NCBI GenBank assembly: GCA_963997635.1
Contig: CAXEND010000010.1
Span: forward strand, 1 to 64,000
Direction of reading: 5' to 3'
Source of the DNA: GCA-2728135 sp002728135
GTDB taxonomy: Bacteria > Pseudomonadota > Alphaproteobacteria > UBA828
DNA length: 64,000 bases
The position numbers and the translations under genes were made by a program. The notes beneath the pieces are model-generated. The model was not told the origin of the DNA, made no database searches, and was given only the letters and a program-made list of their open reading frames with translations. Of this stretch, positions 22,631 through 31,963 are shown piece by piece. Positions within the stretch are counted from its first letter, which is position 1, and each line of letters opens with the position of its first letter.

Positions 22631-24244
22631 TTAGTCCTCCCATGACCAATCTTCATACTTTTCTCTTAAAGCAGATTTTTTAAATTTACCCGCTGATGTT
22701 TTAGGAATTTCTTTGATAAACTCATAAGCTTCTGGAACCCACCATTTTGCAAATTTTTCTAGTAACATTTTTTTTAATTCACTAGGACACACATTCAACC
22801 CTGGCTTTAATACTATTGCTGCTAGTGGTCGTTCATCCCATTTTGGGTGAGGAATTGCAACTACTGCTGCTTCGCTGATAGATGGGTGCCCCATTAGTGC
22901 ATTCTCTATATCAACTGAGCTAATCCATTCACCACCTGACTTTATTAAATCCTTTGTTCTATCAGCAATTTTTATATATCCATCTTCGTCAATTGTTACA
23001 ACGTCACCTGTTCCAAACCAACCATCTTTAGTCCATTTATCACTCTCTGCATTATAATAACTAGATGCTACACACGGTCCTTTTACCTGAAGTTCACCCA
23101 TAGTTGTGCCATCCCAATTAATCTCGCCTTCTTCATTCATAGCCCTCACTTCAACCATCGGAGCTGGTGGTCCTTGCTTTGCACGCATATTGAATTTTTT
23201 ATCATCGTTCCATTTATCCATATATGGACGTAAGTGAGAAACAGTTCCGATCGGAGACATTTCTGTCATACCCCAAGCGTGAATAGTATCAATACCATGA
23301 GCAAAAAAACCTCTTATCATAGATTCAGGCATTGCAGAACCGCCAACTATTGTTCGTAAATTCGAATTAAGTTTCCAGCGTGTAGGTGATTTATCAAGTT
23401 CTTGTAATATTCCAATCCAGATAGTTGGAACTCCAACTGCTACAGTCACTTGCTCATCGTTTGCCAAGTTAAGTAAACTTACAGGATCCATATGTGGGCC
23501 CGGCATAACCATTTTTGCACCAACCATAGCAGCAGCAAAAGGTGTACCCCATGCGTTTGCATGAAATTGAGGAACAACGGGCATTAATACGTCATTTGAT
23601 GAGTAAGAGCATGTATCTGAAAGGCAGATGCCGTATGTATGGAGGACAACAGCTCGATGCGAGTAAACTACACCTTTAGGTTTACCTGTAGTTCCAGAAG
23701 TATAACACATTGCACACGGGGAATTCTCATTTAATTCAGGGAATTCATAATCTTTTTGGCCGGTTTCTAAGAAGTCTTCATAGCATTCATATCCTGATGG
23801 AAGCTCTTTACCAGAGCGATTAGCTACAAAAACACGCTCGATTTTTGTATTCTTATGAATTTCTTGAAAGATTGGGAGTAAGATCTCATCAATTATAGCA
23901 AAGCGATCATCTGCATGATTAGCAATGTATGTTAAGTCTGAAGAGTGGAGTCTGAAATTTAGGGTATGGAAAACCCCCATAGCACATGGTACACCAAAAT
24001 ATGCTTCTAGGTGAACAGAACTATTCCACATCATTGTTGCTACTCTCTGGCCTGGCTCTAGTCCAGCAGATTTTAATGCTGCAGAGAGTTTCTTAGATCG
24101 GATATAGAGGTCTGCATATGTGTATCGTTGCAACGATTTATCTGGCATACTTGAGACAATTTCAATTTTTTTAAAAAGGCTGCCAGATCTTTTTAGAATT
24201 CCTGTTAATGTAAGTTGGTAATCCATCATTGTAGATTGAATCAT
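22631..24244 (-). CDS. Acyl-CoA synthetase (AMP-dependent, AlkK-like)
   Basis: A 537-residue adenylate-forming ligase that activates a carboxylic acid as its CoA thioester. The ATP signature CYTSGTTGKPKGVVYSH is at about 180. AWGMTEMSPIGTVSH (A5), WFGTGDVVTIDEDGYIKIADRTKD (A7/A8) and the C-terminal catalytic lysine in IPKTSAGKFKKSAL (A10) are present. The overall form fits medium- to long-chain fatty acid ligases of the AlkK group, which also includes the DmdB-type enzymes of marine bacteria. The substrate cannot be told. It is last in a minus-strand run with the MFS and hydrolase genes, but 279 bases separate it from them. Confidence 0.9.
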   Translation of the reverse strand: MIQSTMMDYQLTLTGILKRSGSLFKKIEIVSSMPDKSLQRYTYADLYIRSKKLSAALKSAGLEPGQRVATMMWNSSVHLEAYFGVPCAMGVFHTLNFRLHSSDLTYIANHADDRFAIIDEILLPIFQEIHKNTKIERVFVANRSGKELPSGYECYEDFLETGQKDYEFPELNENSPCAMCYTSGTTGKPKGVVYSHRAVVLHTYGICLSDTCSYSSNDVLMPVVPQFHANAWGTPFAAAMVGAKMVMPGPHMDPVSLLNLANDEQVTVAVGVPTIWIGILQELDKSPTRWKLNSNLRTIVGGSAMPESMIRGFFAHGIDTIHAWGMTEMSPIGTVSHLRPYMDKWNDDKKFNMRAKQGPPAPMVEVRAMNEEGEINWDGTTMGELQVKGPCVASSYYNAESDKWTKDGWFGTGDVVTIDEDGYIKIADRTKDLIKSGGEWISSVDIENALMGHPSISEAAVVAIPHPKWDERPLAAIVLKPGLNVCPSELKKMLLEKFAKWWVPEAYEFIKEIPKTSAGKFKKSALREKYEDWSWED

Positions 24245-24327
24245 CTTTTGTACCTATCTCCATGGAGTTCTATATTGCGTTTTCTTAACCTTTTGTGATC
24301 CCAATAAAGTGAAGAGTGAATTGTATT

Positions 24328-24441
24328 ATGGATGAAAAATATATATATCGCCAATACACAAAAGATGAGCTTGATAGACAATATAACAATCGTGCTAGGC
24401 ATCCTCAATCTAAGAAATATTTCTCTGATTGGAACCCTTAG
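24328..24441 (+). pseudogene. Broken 5' end of an alpha/beta hydrolase gene
   Basis: A 37-codon frame starts at ATG 24328 and stops at TAG 24439-24441. Its tail (YNNRARHPQSKKYFSDW) closely matches residues 12-28 of the nearby hydrolase at 25734 (YNLRSRHPDFEDHFTKW). The likeness seems to go on past the stop: SKIVSGML aligns with SKLARDSL with the TAG in place of one residue, then it decays. It lies on the opposite strand to the intact paralogue. It is best read as the relic of a second kynurenine-formamidase-like hydrolase. Confidence 0.55.
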
Positions 24442-24523
24442 AGTAAAATTGTTAGTGGTATGCTTAAAATATGTCTTTGTTTTATTTTCTATATACTTTT
24501 AATAGACACCTAAAGCATATTTA

Positions 24524-25729
24524 CTAAGCCTTTGTTTTTTGTCTATGTGATGTCCAAATCAGAATAGTTAGGGTGATGCAAACAAGGGGTACAACAGTAA
24601 GATTCATGTTTTGCCAACCAATCAAATTGTGTAATACCCCTGACAGCACTGATGAGAATGCAACGGAACCAAATACTAGGAAGTCGTTAATGCCCTGTAC
24701 TTTAGCTTTTTCAGAAGTTTTATAAGTTTCTGTCACTAAGGCAGTACCGCCAATAAATAGAAAATTCCAACTAATACCTAGGAGGATGCTTCCTATCCAA
24801 AAATTAATCAGTGCTGTTCCAGAAATGTTCAATAATATACAAACTCCTAAAATGATTGCTCCAAACTCCATTATGCGGTATGTGCCAAATCGTTTTATCA
24901 ATGCACCAGTAAAGAATGATGGTGCATACATGCCAACAACATGCCATTGAATCACTTGTGCAGAATGAATGAACTCAAAATTACAAGCTGCCATTGCCAG
25001 TGGTGTTGAGGTCATCAGAAGTGACATGGCAGCGTAGCCTGAGGAGGCGGCTAGAACTGCAACAATAAATTTTTGAGTAAATATAATTTTGTGTAATGGG
25101 CGTCCAGAACTTTTTCTTTCTTCTTTACTAGGTCTTGGAATATTGATGAGCCTAACAACGATAATACTTGCAAGGAAAAGTGTACAAATAGCTATATAAA
25201 TTCCTGCAAAATTGATTGGTGCTAGCATGTCTTTTGACCAATTTGCTAGCAGTGGACCCAGAGAAGCCAAAACACCTCCAGCCATGACAAGTGAAATAGC
25301 TTTGGCTTTAAAACTGGCTCCGGCTGCATCAGCTGCTGCAAAACGGTAATATTGGCCTACAGCATTCATAACACCAATTATGAAGCTTGCTATAGAAAAC
25401 AGGATAAAATCATCGGAAATGATAGATAGTATTGCAAGACAAGCTCCAATAATTCCTATTAATAGTCCTACAGTAAATCCATTTTTTCTTCCAATTTGTT
25501 TCATAAGTAATGAAACTGGGATTGTACTGGCCATCATGCCAGCAAATTGAGATGCTAGTGGAATAGTAGCTAATGATTTATCATCGGCAAGCATATATCC
25601 AATAAGTGCTGATGATGCTACAATAGCAGTTGTGCTAGTCATAAATAATGCTTGGCAAATTGCAAGTAGAACTACATCACGGCGAGGTGAGGGACTAACA
25701 TCAGTTGAAACAATTTGTTTCTCATTCAT
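24524..25729 (-). CDS. MFS transporter
   Basis: A 401-residue major facilitator with twelve predicted helices in two halves. The loop between helices 2 and 3 reads LMKQIGRKNGFTVG, a form of the family's G-x-x-x-D/G-R-x-G-R/K motif. The equivalent loop in the second half is IKRFGTYRIMEFG. It carries no extra domain. The gene starts four bases after the stop of the alpha/beta hydrolase gene and is surely co-transcribed with it, so it may move that enzyme's substrate or product. Uptake versus export cannot be decided. Confidence 0.88.
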   Translation of the reverse strand: MNEKQIVSTDVSPSPRRDVVLLAICQALFMTSTTAIVASSALIGYMLADDKSLATIPLASQFAGMMASTIPVSLLMKQIGRKNGFTVGLLIGIIGACLAILSIISDDFILFSIASFIIGVMNAVGQYYRFAAADAAGASFKAKAISLVMAGGVLASLGPLLANWSKDMLAPINFAGIYIAICTLFLASIIVVRLINIPRPSKEERKSSGRPLHKIIFTQKFIVAVLAASSGYAAMSLLMTSTPLAMAACNFEFIHSAQVIQWHVVGMYAPSFFTGALIKRFGTYRIMEFGAIILGVCILLNISGTALINFWIGSILLGISWNFLFIGGTALVTETYKTSEKAKVQGINDFLVFGSVAFSSVLSGVLHNLIGWQNMNLTVVPLVCITLTILIWTSHRQKTKA

Positions 25730-25733
25730 AAGT

Positions 25734-26582
25734 TTAAGTTAATTCTAATATGTGTTTATGAATAGAGGTTGTGAGGGTTTCTGATGCGTCAGATAATGCT
25801 GTAACCACATTAAAATGATGAGTATTATCAATTCCAAGAAAGCGACTTTGTTTGTTATATTTTTTACACATTGAGGCATAATCTCTAGCTTGCATAATGA
25901 AGGCTTTTGTTTCATCCAGTCCAACTGCAACTAATGATGGGGTATTATTTTTTGGGACAATTAACAGAGGGCTATTCTTTATTGCATCACTTTTACTAAG
26001 TTGTAAATCTTCGTTTATAGAAGTTTCAATAATTGGTTCTAGATCAAAAACACCGCTTATGGGAGATGAACTCTTTATAACATTTCTTGGTAATCCTTCA
26101 GACTCCCAATCAGTCATAGCCATCATCGCTGCCAAATGCCCACCTGCTGAATGGCCACAAACATGTATTTTAGTATTTTTTGCATTTGCTCTCTTAGCAT
26201 TTTTATATAGCCAAACAATAGCTAAACGGCATTGTGAAACTATTTTTTCAATAGTTACTGTAGGGGCCAATGCATAGTTTATTGATGCTACTGATATACC
26301 TGACGGGACAAAACCTAGAGCAGGAAATGAATGGTCGGATTTGTCTAGTGATCTCCAATAACCTCCATGAATAAAAACTAATAAAGAGTTATCATTTCCG
26401 TTAGCTGGGAAAAGATCCAAAGTCATCTTTTGCTCACTTCCATATGAAATATCTATTTCACAGCTAAGAGAATCTCGGGCAAGTTTGCTGAGCATTCGCC
26501 ATTTAGTAAAATGATCTTCAAAGTCAGGATGACGAGACCGTAAATTATAATTCTTTTCGTTTGAAAGCGATTTCTCTTTCAT
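25734..26582 (-). CDS. Alpha/beta hydrolase, kynurenine formamidase-like
   Basis: A 282-residue esterase/amidase-like enzyme. The oxyanion motif HGGYWRS is at about residue 72, and the nucleophile is the Ser of GHSAGGHLAAM at about 143. Candidate acid and His are in VGLDETKAF and DNTHHFNV. The N-terminal YNLRSRHPDFEDHFTKW is a hallmark of this hydrolase subgroup. The substrate may be an N-formyl or ester compound; the kynurenine pathway is not represented nearby, so tryptophan breakdown is not implied. It is followed at once by the MFS gene, and a 5' fragment of a relative lies at 24328-24441. Confidence 0.87.
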   Translation of the reverse strand: MKEKSLSNEKNYNLRSRHPDFEDHFTKWRMLSKLARDSLSCEIDISYGSEQKMTLDLFPANGNDNSLLVFIHGGYWRSLDKSDHSFPALGFVPSGISVASINYALAPTVTIEKIVSQCRLAIVWLYKNAKRANAKNTKIHVCGHSAGGHLAAMMAMTDWESEGLPRNVIKSSSPISGVFDLEPIIETSINEDLQLSKSDAIKNSPLLIVPKNNTPSLVAVGLDETKAFIMQARDYASMCKKYNKQSRFLGIDNTHHFNVVTALSDASETLTTSIHKHILELT

Positions 26583-26605
26583 TATTAACCTATTAAAATT
26601 AAAAA

Positions 26606-27112
26606 TTAATGCCTTAACGGTGGTGTCCTAACTGATATTTTACCCTTTAACTGCTTTGGAATATCTTCTTCCTTGAGATTACCATTTGAACTATCTGAAT
26701 ATAATTTTGCAACTATAAGTATATTAGCTGCGTCATTTGGGGATAATCCGCTAAACCTTATTGTGTATTTATCTTTTGCACGAAATGAGATGTTGCAGGG
26801 ACTCAGACACCCGTTAAGGCAAAAAACACCCCTCAAATCTATTGCTTCAGGAAGCGAGTTGGTCTTAGTAATGTCTTTTATTCTTTCCAGTAAAACAGCT
26901 CCTTGCCTCATACCATTAATTTCGCGATTCGTTTCAGACCAGACGCAGGAGCGGCAAACATACATTATATTCCGTACTAATTGGCTGCTCGGCATTTTTG
27001 TTCTGGACTTAGCCTGATTATCACTTTGTCTCTTTTTGCTTTTTGTCTTTGGTTTGTCGTCAATAGGTTTTCTTCTTGATGAAGAGCGAGATGTTTTTAT
27101 TTGTTTTTGCAT
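26606..27112 (-). CDS. DUF1636 putative metal-binding protein with basic N-terminus
   Basis: A 168-residue protein. Residues 50 to about 140 match the DUF1636 pattern, a thioredoxin-like [2Fe-2S] ferredoxin-type fold, with C53-x2-C56 (MYVCRSCVW) and C98-x3-C102-x3-C106 (GVFCLNGCLSPC). The first 45 residues are a Lys/Arg/Ser-rich tail that looks disordered. I start at ATG 27112, five bases after the stop of the upstream hydrolase. A TTG at 27124 would overlap it. Function is unknown. Members elsewhere often sit near cobalamin or metal genes; here the neighbours are two hydrolases. Confidence 0.78.
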   Translation of the reverse strand: MQKQIKTSRSSSRRKPIDDKPKTKSKKRQSDNQAKSRTKMPSSQLVRNIMYVCRSCVWSETNREINGMRQGAVLLERIKDITKTNSLPEAIDLRGVFCLNGCLSPCNISFRAKDKYTIRFSGLSPNDAANILIVAKLYSDSSNGNLKEEDIPKQLKGKISVRTPPLRH

Positions 27113-27116
27113 GTTG

Positions 27117-27887
27117 CTATCCAAAATAAAAATCTAAGAGTGCATCATTTACTAATTGTGGTTTCTCAATTGGTGTCCAATGGCCGCACCCACTTAGAAT
27201 TATTGTTTTAGATTTTTTGATACGCTTTGCCATTGCAATTGTCGCCTGAGGTGGTGCAACACCATCTTCATCGCCAGTAATTAGTAAAGCAGGGCATTTT
27301 ATATTTCCAAAATTTGCAGCTTTAGCTTCTGATAGAGCTTCACATGTACGAGCATAACCTTCTCCATCTTGACGCATTAGAATTTCCCTTACAAAAGCAG
27401 TTCCAGCTGGGTTGGACGATCTTGTTTCTGCTGAAATAGAAACTTGTAAGAGTGTATCTGCAATTGGAACCATACCTTGTTTTCGTGCAATCCGAGCACG
27501 TTCACGAATTGCTTCTCTTGCTGCTTCAGGTGGCTGTGCAACGGGTCCTAAAAGGCCAATACTTTTGATCTTTTTTGGTGCCTCTGCAGCCATATGTGCA
27601 CATATAATTGTTCCCATTGAATGGCCTAAGAGATGGGTTGACTTTATATTGAGTTTATCCATTAAATTAAACATATCCTTTACAAGTGAGGCAATTGATA
27701 TGCGACCCTTGAGTGGAGAGCGACCTGAGCCTTCTAGGTCTGGTCGTATGACTTTATGAGTTCTTGATAAAACTGAGTATTGAGGTAGCCAAGCGTTACT
27801 TGAACCGCCAAGGCCATGAATCATAATGATTGGTTCGCCTTCACCGTGTATTTCTACGGCAAGATTTTTTCTGTTAATTTTAATCAC
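27117..27887 (-). CDS. Alpha/beta fold hydrolase
   Basis: A 256-residue serine hydrolase like the 3-oxoadipate enol-lactonase group. It has the oxyanion segment IHGLGGSSNAW at about 23-33, the nucleophile Ser in LLGHSMGTIICAH at about 93, a probable Asp in LLITGDEDGVAPP, and a catalytic His in SGCGHWTPIEKP. The start is GTG at 27887 behind a GGGGGT ribosome site; no ATG is suitably placed. It lies between the FAH-type hydrolase gene (31 bases upstream) and the DUF1636 gene, and is part of the same transcript on spacing. Confidence 0.87.
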   Translation of the reverse strand: MIKINRKNLAVEIHGEGEPIIMIHGLGGSSNAWLPQYSVLSRTHKVIRPDLEGSGRSPLKGRISIASLVKDMFNLMDKLNIKSTHLLGHSMGTIICAHMAAEAPKKIKSIGLLGPVAQPPEAAREAIRERARIARKQGMVPIADTLLQVSISAETRSSNPAGTAFVREILMRQDGEGYARTCEALSEAKAANFGNIKCPALLITGDEDGVAPPQATIAMAKRIKKSKTIILSGCGHWTPIEKPQLVNDALLDFYFG

Positions 27888-27918
27888 CTTTACCCCCTAT
27901 AGATCGAAACACTATATT

Positions 27919-28806
27919 CTACTCGACATAATTCATAAGAGTACCTAAATTTTCAATCTCAATTTTAATCGTGTCACCCTTCAACAAAAATTTGGGTGGA
28001 TCAAATCCGATTCCCACTCCTGCAGGTGTTCCTGTTGAAATTATATCTCCTGGCTGTAGAGTTACTCCTGCTGAAATTGTTTCGATTAAAGTAGGAATAT
28101 CAAAAATTAAATCACCAGTATTTGCATTTTGGCGAAGTTCATCATTTACCCAGCATTTAATTGATAAGTTTCCTGAATCAATCTCCTCACTAGTCGTTAT
28201 CCAAGGCCCCATTGGGCAAGATGTGTCAAGTGATTTGCCAATAAACCATTGTCTATGCTTCAGTTGAAGGTCTCGAGCTGTTATATCATTAATTATGGTA
28301 TAACCAAAAACGTGTTTTAAAGCAGATTCGTGATGAATTTTTGCACCTCCAACTCCAATGATTACAGCGAGTTCAGCCTCATAATCTAACTGCTTGGTGA
28401 GCTCTTGATGGTTCATTATTGGAGCATTTGGCCCAATTATAGCCGTCTGAGGTTTAGTAAAGATAATTGGATTGTCAGGTATATTGTCGCCTCTTTTGCT
28501 CGTTGCATCAAAGCCACTTTTGGTAAACTCTTGAGCATGTGCAAAATAATTTTTCCCAATGCAAAAGATATTTTTAGGTGGGTTTGAAATTGGAGCTTTG
28601 ATTTCTATTTCTTGAATGTCTATTTTTTTAGATATTCTTAGTTTGTCCTTTAAATTATCAAAGTTACTAATGAGGGTGATCATGTCAGGCAAATTTTGTT
28701 TAGTCAGATCTGATACTAAAGAACCAATAGGCGAAATATAGTTTTCAGTTGGGTCTATTATTCCAAGATCTTTTTCCCCTTTATATTTAAATGCGGCAAG
28801 TTTCAT
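27919..28806 (-). CDS. Fumarylacetoacetate hydrolase family protein
   Basis: A 295-residue enzyme of the FAH superfamily, which cleaves C-C bonds or hydrates and isomerises 2-oxo acids with Mg2+ in aromatic and sugar catabolism. Typical blocks are FCIGKNYFAHAQEF at about 80, LDYEAELAVIIG at about 140, GKSLDTSCPMGPWI at about 190 and the C-terminal GDIISTGTPAGVGIGFDPP. It appears to be the first gene of a run FAH, alpha/beta hydrolase, DUF1636, alpha/beta hydrolase, MFS. The exact reaction is unknown. Confidence 0.9.
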   Translation of the reverse strand: MKLAAFKYKGEKDLGIIDPTENYISPIGSLVSDLTKQNLPDMITLISNFDNLKDKLRISKKIDIQEIEIKAPISNPPKNIFCIGKNYFAHAQEFTKSGFDATSKRGDNIPDNPIIFTKPQTAIIGPNAPIMNHQELTKQLDYEAELAVIIGVGGAKIHHESALKHVFGYTIINDITARDLQLKHRQWFIGKSLDTSCPMGPWITTSEEIDSGNLSIKCWVNDELRQNANTGDLIFDIPTLIETISAGVTLQPGDIISTGTPAGVGIGFDPPKFLLKGDTIKIEIENLGTLMNYVE

Positions 28807-28905
28807 AGAATATTTCCATTTATACGAAGACTGTATTTTATTTACCTTAGATTTAAATAATAGTAACGATCTTCATTAAATTTTTATTGAGAGTAGACAT
28901 GCAAA

Positions 28906-29559
28906 TTAATTAGTAGGATTCATAAGATTATCTGGACAATTATATTTTCCTGAGAATGTTACAACATTACCTTCAATAACAACATCCCCAGAGGCAATAA
29001 GTTTAACTGCTAGTGGATAACATTTATGTTCAGCGAATAATATACGTTCAGATAGGGTCTCTTCGTTATCTGTGGGCAGAACGGGAACTGCTGCTTGAAC
29101 AATTATTGGACCAGTATCAACTTCTGCTCTGACATAATGAACTGTACACCCACTTATTTTGACACCCTCTGATAATACTCTTTGATGAGTATCAAGACCT
29201 CTAAAGGCTGGTAAGAGTGAGGGGTGTATATTAATTATTTTATTATGCCATTCTTTGACAAACTCTGTTGTAAGAATTCTCATAAATCCAGCAAGGCAGA
29301 CAAGCTCTACCTTTGCATCCTTTAGTTTTGCTGATATTTCATTTTCAAAAAGTTCTCGATTAGAAAATTCTATGTGTGGAATAGCTATGCATGGAATATT
29401 TGCTTCTCGAGCACGTGTTAATCCTTCTGCACTCATTTGGTTGGAAACAACTAAAGAAATTTCAGCTGGAAAGTCTGGATTTTTACAAGCATCAATTAGG
29501 GCTTGAAAATTTGTTCCTCTACCCGATAACATGATTCCAAGTTTAAGTTTCTTAGTCAT
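28906..29559 (-). CDS. purN: Phosphoribosylglycinamide formyltransferase PurN
   Basis: A 217-residue enzyme of purine synthesis that transfers formyl from 10-formyl-tetrahydrofolate to GAR. The GAR-binding N-terminal LSGRGTNFQALIDA, the catalytic block IINIHPSLLPAFRGLDTH (Asn, His) and the later Asp in RAEVDTGPII are all present. Its ATG overlaps the purM stop by four bases, the standard purM-purN pair. Confidence 0.96.
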   Translation of the reverse strand: MTKKLKLGIMLSGRGTNFQALIDACKNPDFPAEISLVVSNQMSAEGLTRAREANIPCIAIPHIEFSNRELFENEISAKLKDAKVELVCLAGFMRILTTEFVKEWHNKIINIHPSLLPAFRGLDTHQRVLSEGVKISGCTVHYVRAEVDTGPIIVQAAVPVLPTDNEETLSERILFAEHKCYPLAVKLIASGDVVIEGNVVTFSGKYNCPDNLMNPTN

Positions 29560-30623
29560 TCTGAACCTAGGCCCAATAGTTTGCAGCTAGGAGGGTTCGC
29601 GGTATTTCCATCAACTATTTCTCCTATTTTGATCGGCTCAAAATCTAATAATTCTCTTAAGCTTATTTCTTCATCTGGATTTATGATAATGGCAAATCCA
29701 ATTCCGCAGTTAAATGTTCTGTAAAGTTCAATAAAATCTAAATTCCCACATTTATGAAGCCATTGGAATAATGGTGGCAGTTCCCAACTATCTGTATTGA
29801 TAATTAAGTTAGTAGAATCTGGTAGGACTCTAGTTATATTTTCTACTAGCCCCCCTCCTGTTATATGAGCAAAGGCCTTTATCTTGATGTTTGATTGAAT
29901 TACTTTGATGGCTTCTTTGACGTATATACGAGTTGGTCGGAGTAATACCTCAGCTAATATTTTTTGTTTATCAAACGGAGCAGGCTCTAATAGGTCACTA
30001 TCTGTCTCATTAATTATTTTTCTAATCAAAGAATATCCATTGGCATGGGCACCTGAGGAAGGAAGTCCAAAAACAATATCACCTGATTTGACATTGTTGG
30101 TTGGCAGTATATTTGAACGTTCGACAGCACCAACACAAAATCCAGCTAGGTCAAAGTGATCTTTGGAATACATACCTGGCATTTCTGCAGTTTCTCCACC
30201 GATTAAAGCACAGCCAGCTTCCAGACATCCATCTGCTATTCCTTTAATAACATTTTCAGCAATTGATATATCTAGTTTCCCACAAGAGAAATAGTCTAGA
30301 AAAAATAAAGGCTCTGCGCCTTGTGAAAGAACATCATTTGCACACATTGCTACTAGATCTATACCGATAGTATCGTAGATTTTACTTTCTATTGCTATGA
30401 GCAGCTTTGTTCCAACGCCATCAGTACCTGAAACTAGTACGGGGTCTTTGTAGGTTGTCGCTGATAAATCGAATAGTCCACCAAAAGATCCAATTTTACC
30501 ATGACTGCCTAGTCGGGCAGTGCCTGCTACTATTGGTTTAATATTCTCTACAAGTGCATTACCTGAATCTATATCTACACCAGCGGATTTATATGTCGTT
30601 CTTGGGTTAGCTTGTTTACTCAT
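29556..30623 (-). CDS. purM: Phosphoribosylformylglycinamidine cyclo-ligase PurM
   Basis: A 355-residue AIR synthase, the fifth step of purine synthesis. The frame reaches 30689, but the ATG at 30623 gives the family N-terminus (TYKSAGVDIDSGNALV), has AGAGAG close upstream, and leaves a short divergent promoter region. Signatures include PVLVSGTDGVGTKLLIA, GGETAEMPGMY and HITGGGLVENI. It overlaps purN by four bases and is divergent from the DUF2066-perM-hdaA operon, a gene order common in alphaproteobacteria. Confidence 0.96.
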   Translation of the reverse strand: MSKQANPRTTYKSAGVDIDSGNALVENIKPIVAGTARLGSHGKIGSFGGLFDLSATTYKDPVLVSGTDGVGTKLLIAIESKIYDTIGIDLVAMCANDVLSQGAEPLFFLDYFSCGKLDISIAENVIKGIADGCLEAGCALIGGETAEMPGMYSKDHFDLAGFCVGAVERSNILPTNNVKSGDIVFGLPSSGAHANGYSLIRKIINETDSDLLEPAPFDKQKILAEVLLRPTRIYVKEAIKVIQSNIKIKAFAHITGGGLVENITRVLPDSTNLIINTDSWELPPLFQWLHKCGNLDFIELYRTFNCGIGFAIIINPDEEISLRELLDFEPIKIGEIVDGNTANPPSCKLLGLGSE

Positions 30624-30688
30624 GTTACTCTCTTTAAGCACCCTGAATCGGATGCTATATGAACATACCTTATATTGAGGCTTATACA

Positions 30689-31963
30689 ATGAAAGTTAGG
30701 TCTATACAAAAATATATAAAGCGTGCTTGGAGCTTTACTTTACTTAATGTTGTATATTTAGTAAGCATTTCGCTTCTAATTATTCTCATAGGCAACTATG
30801 CCCTATACGCTAAAGAATATGTTTACACAGTTACTGATGTTGAAGTAGATGTTACGGGGAAATCCTCGGCTAAGGCCCGTGAGATGGCTTTTATAGCCGG
30901 TCAGAAGACAGCCCTTGAGACATTATATGAACGTTTAGTTTTGCAGGAAGATATATCAAAACTATCATCAGATAGGTTAATTATTGAGGAATTGATATCT
31001 TCTTTTGAAGTTCTTGAAGAGAAAGTCTCACCAACGAGGTATCGGGCTAAACTAAAAGTCTCATTTGACCCGGGAAGTATTCGTAATTATTTACGCCGAC
31101 AACTTGTTCGTTTTGCCGAAACACAAAGTGAAGGAGTCCTTGTCATCCCAATATTCTTAAATAATGGTTTTATAGTCCCTTGGGTGCAGGATAACCGTTG
31201 GAATCATGCTTGGTCAGATAAACAAGATCGTGCAAGTCTTTTGCCGTTTGTTCCTATCAAAGATAATTTAGAAAATATGCACCAGGTTGAGGATTTTTAT
31301 AATTTGAATACCCCTGTTGAAAAAATAAGAGAAACTTCGCAGCGTCATGGCTTCAAAATTACTCTTATAGCAATTATGGATTATTCAAATATCAGTGCAG
31401 ATAATCTTGATAATTTGATTGCAGACGTATTTGAATTAGATTATCCAGAAGAAGGTTCTACAAATTCTGGTATAATTGATAGTCAAAATAAGACAGAAAA
31501 AGATCAAGCAGCTTTTTTCCCCGAAGGAGAAATCTCAGTAAAATTAAGATATATAGATGTAAATAGTGACACAATTAGTCACTTGAAATTTAAAACTAGT
31601 GGAAAACAAAATACAAAAACTCTATTCTCTAGTATAGTAGGCAATGTGGTTGGAACTCTTCGTGAGAAATGGAAGGTGTCAAATTTATTAAGGTTTGATC
31701 AGGAAAATGAATTATATGTTAGCGTATCTGTGAATAAAAAGCTCAGAAATTGGGTGCACATCCAGCAAGAACTCCTTAATATGCCTATAATAACTAGAAT
31801 AAAGATACTCGAATTATCTAATCTATCTGTAATACTTAAACTAGGGTTTTTAGGTGGAATCGACAAGTTAGAAGAGTCATTAATGGAAAAAAACCTTGAG
31901 TTGAATATTGATGAGTTTGGTTGGAATATAAGTCAAAATATAGAATTGCGAGAAAGCCAATGA
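30689..31963 (+). CDS. DUF2066 membrane-associated protein
   Basis: A 424-residue protein. The ATG at 30689 is preferred over an in-frame ATG at 30659, which would overlap the divergent purM leader. A hydrophobic stretch (VVYLVSISLLIILIGNYALY) near the N-terminus is a signal anchor. The DUF2066 domain follows with VTDVEVDVTGKSSAKARE and AFIAGQKTALETLYERL. The rest is probably periplasmic and has no known motif. The role is unknown, but its place before perM and hdaA next to purM recurs in alphaproteobacteria. It overlaps perM by four bases. Confidence 0.8.
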   Translation: MKVRSIQKYIKRAWSFTLLNVVYLVSISLLIILIGNYALYAKEYVYTVTDVEVDVTGKSSAKAREMAFIAGQKTALETLYERLVLQEDISKLSSDRLIIEELISSFEVLEEKVSPTRYRAKLKVSFDPGSIRNYLRRQLVRFAETQSEGVLVIPIFLNNGFIVPWVQDNRWNHAWSDKQDRASLLPFVPIKDNLENMHQVEDFYNLNTPVEKIRETSQRHGFKITLIAIMDYSNISADNLDNLIADVFELDYPEEGSTNSGIIDSQNKTEKDQAAFFPEGEISVKLRYIDVNSDTISHLKFKTSGKQNTKTLFSSIVGNVVGTLREKWKVSNLLRFDQENELYVSVSVNKKLRNWVHIQQELLNMPIITRIKILELSNLSVILKLGFLGGIDKLEESLMEKNLELNIDEFGWNISQNIELRESQ

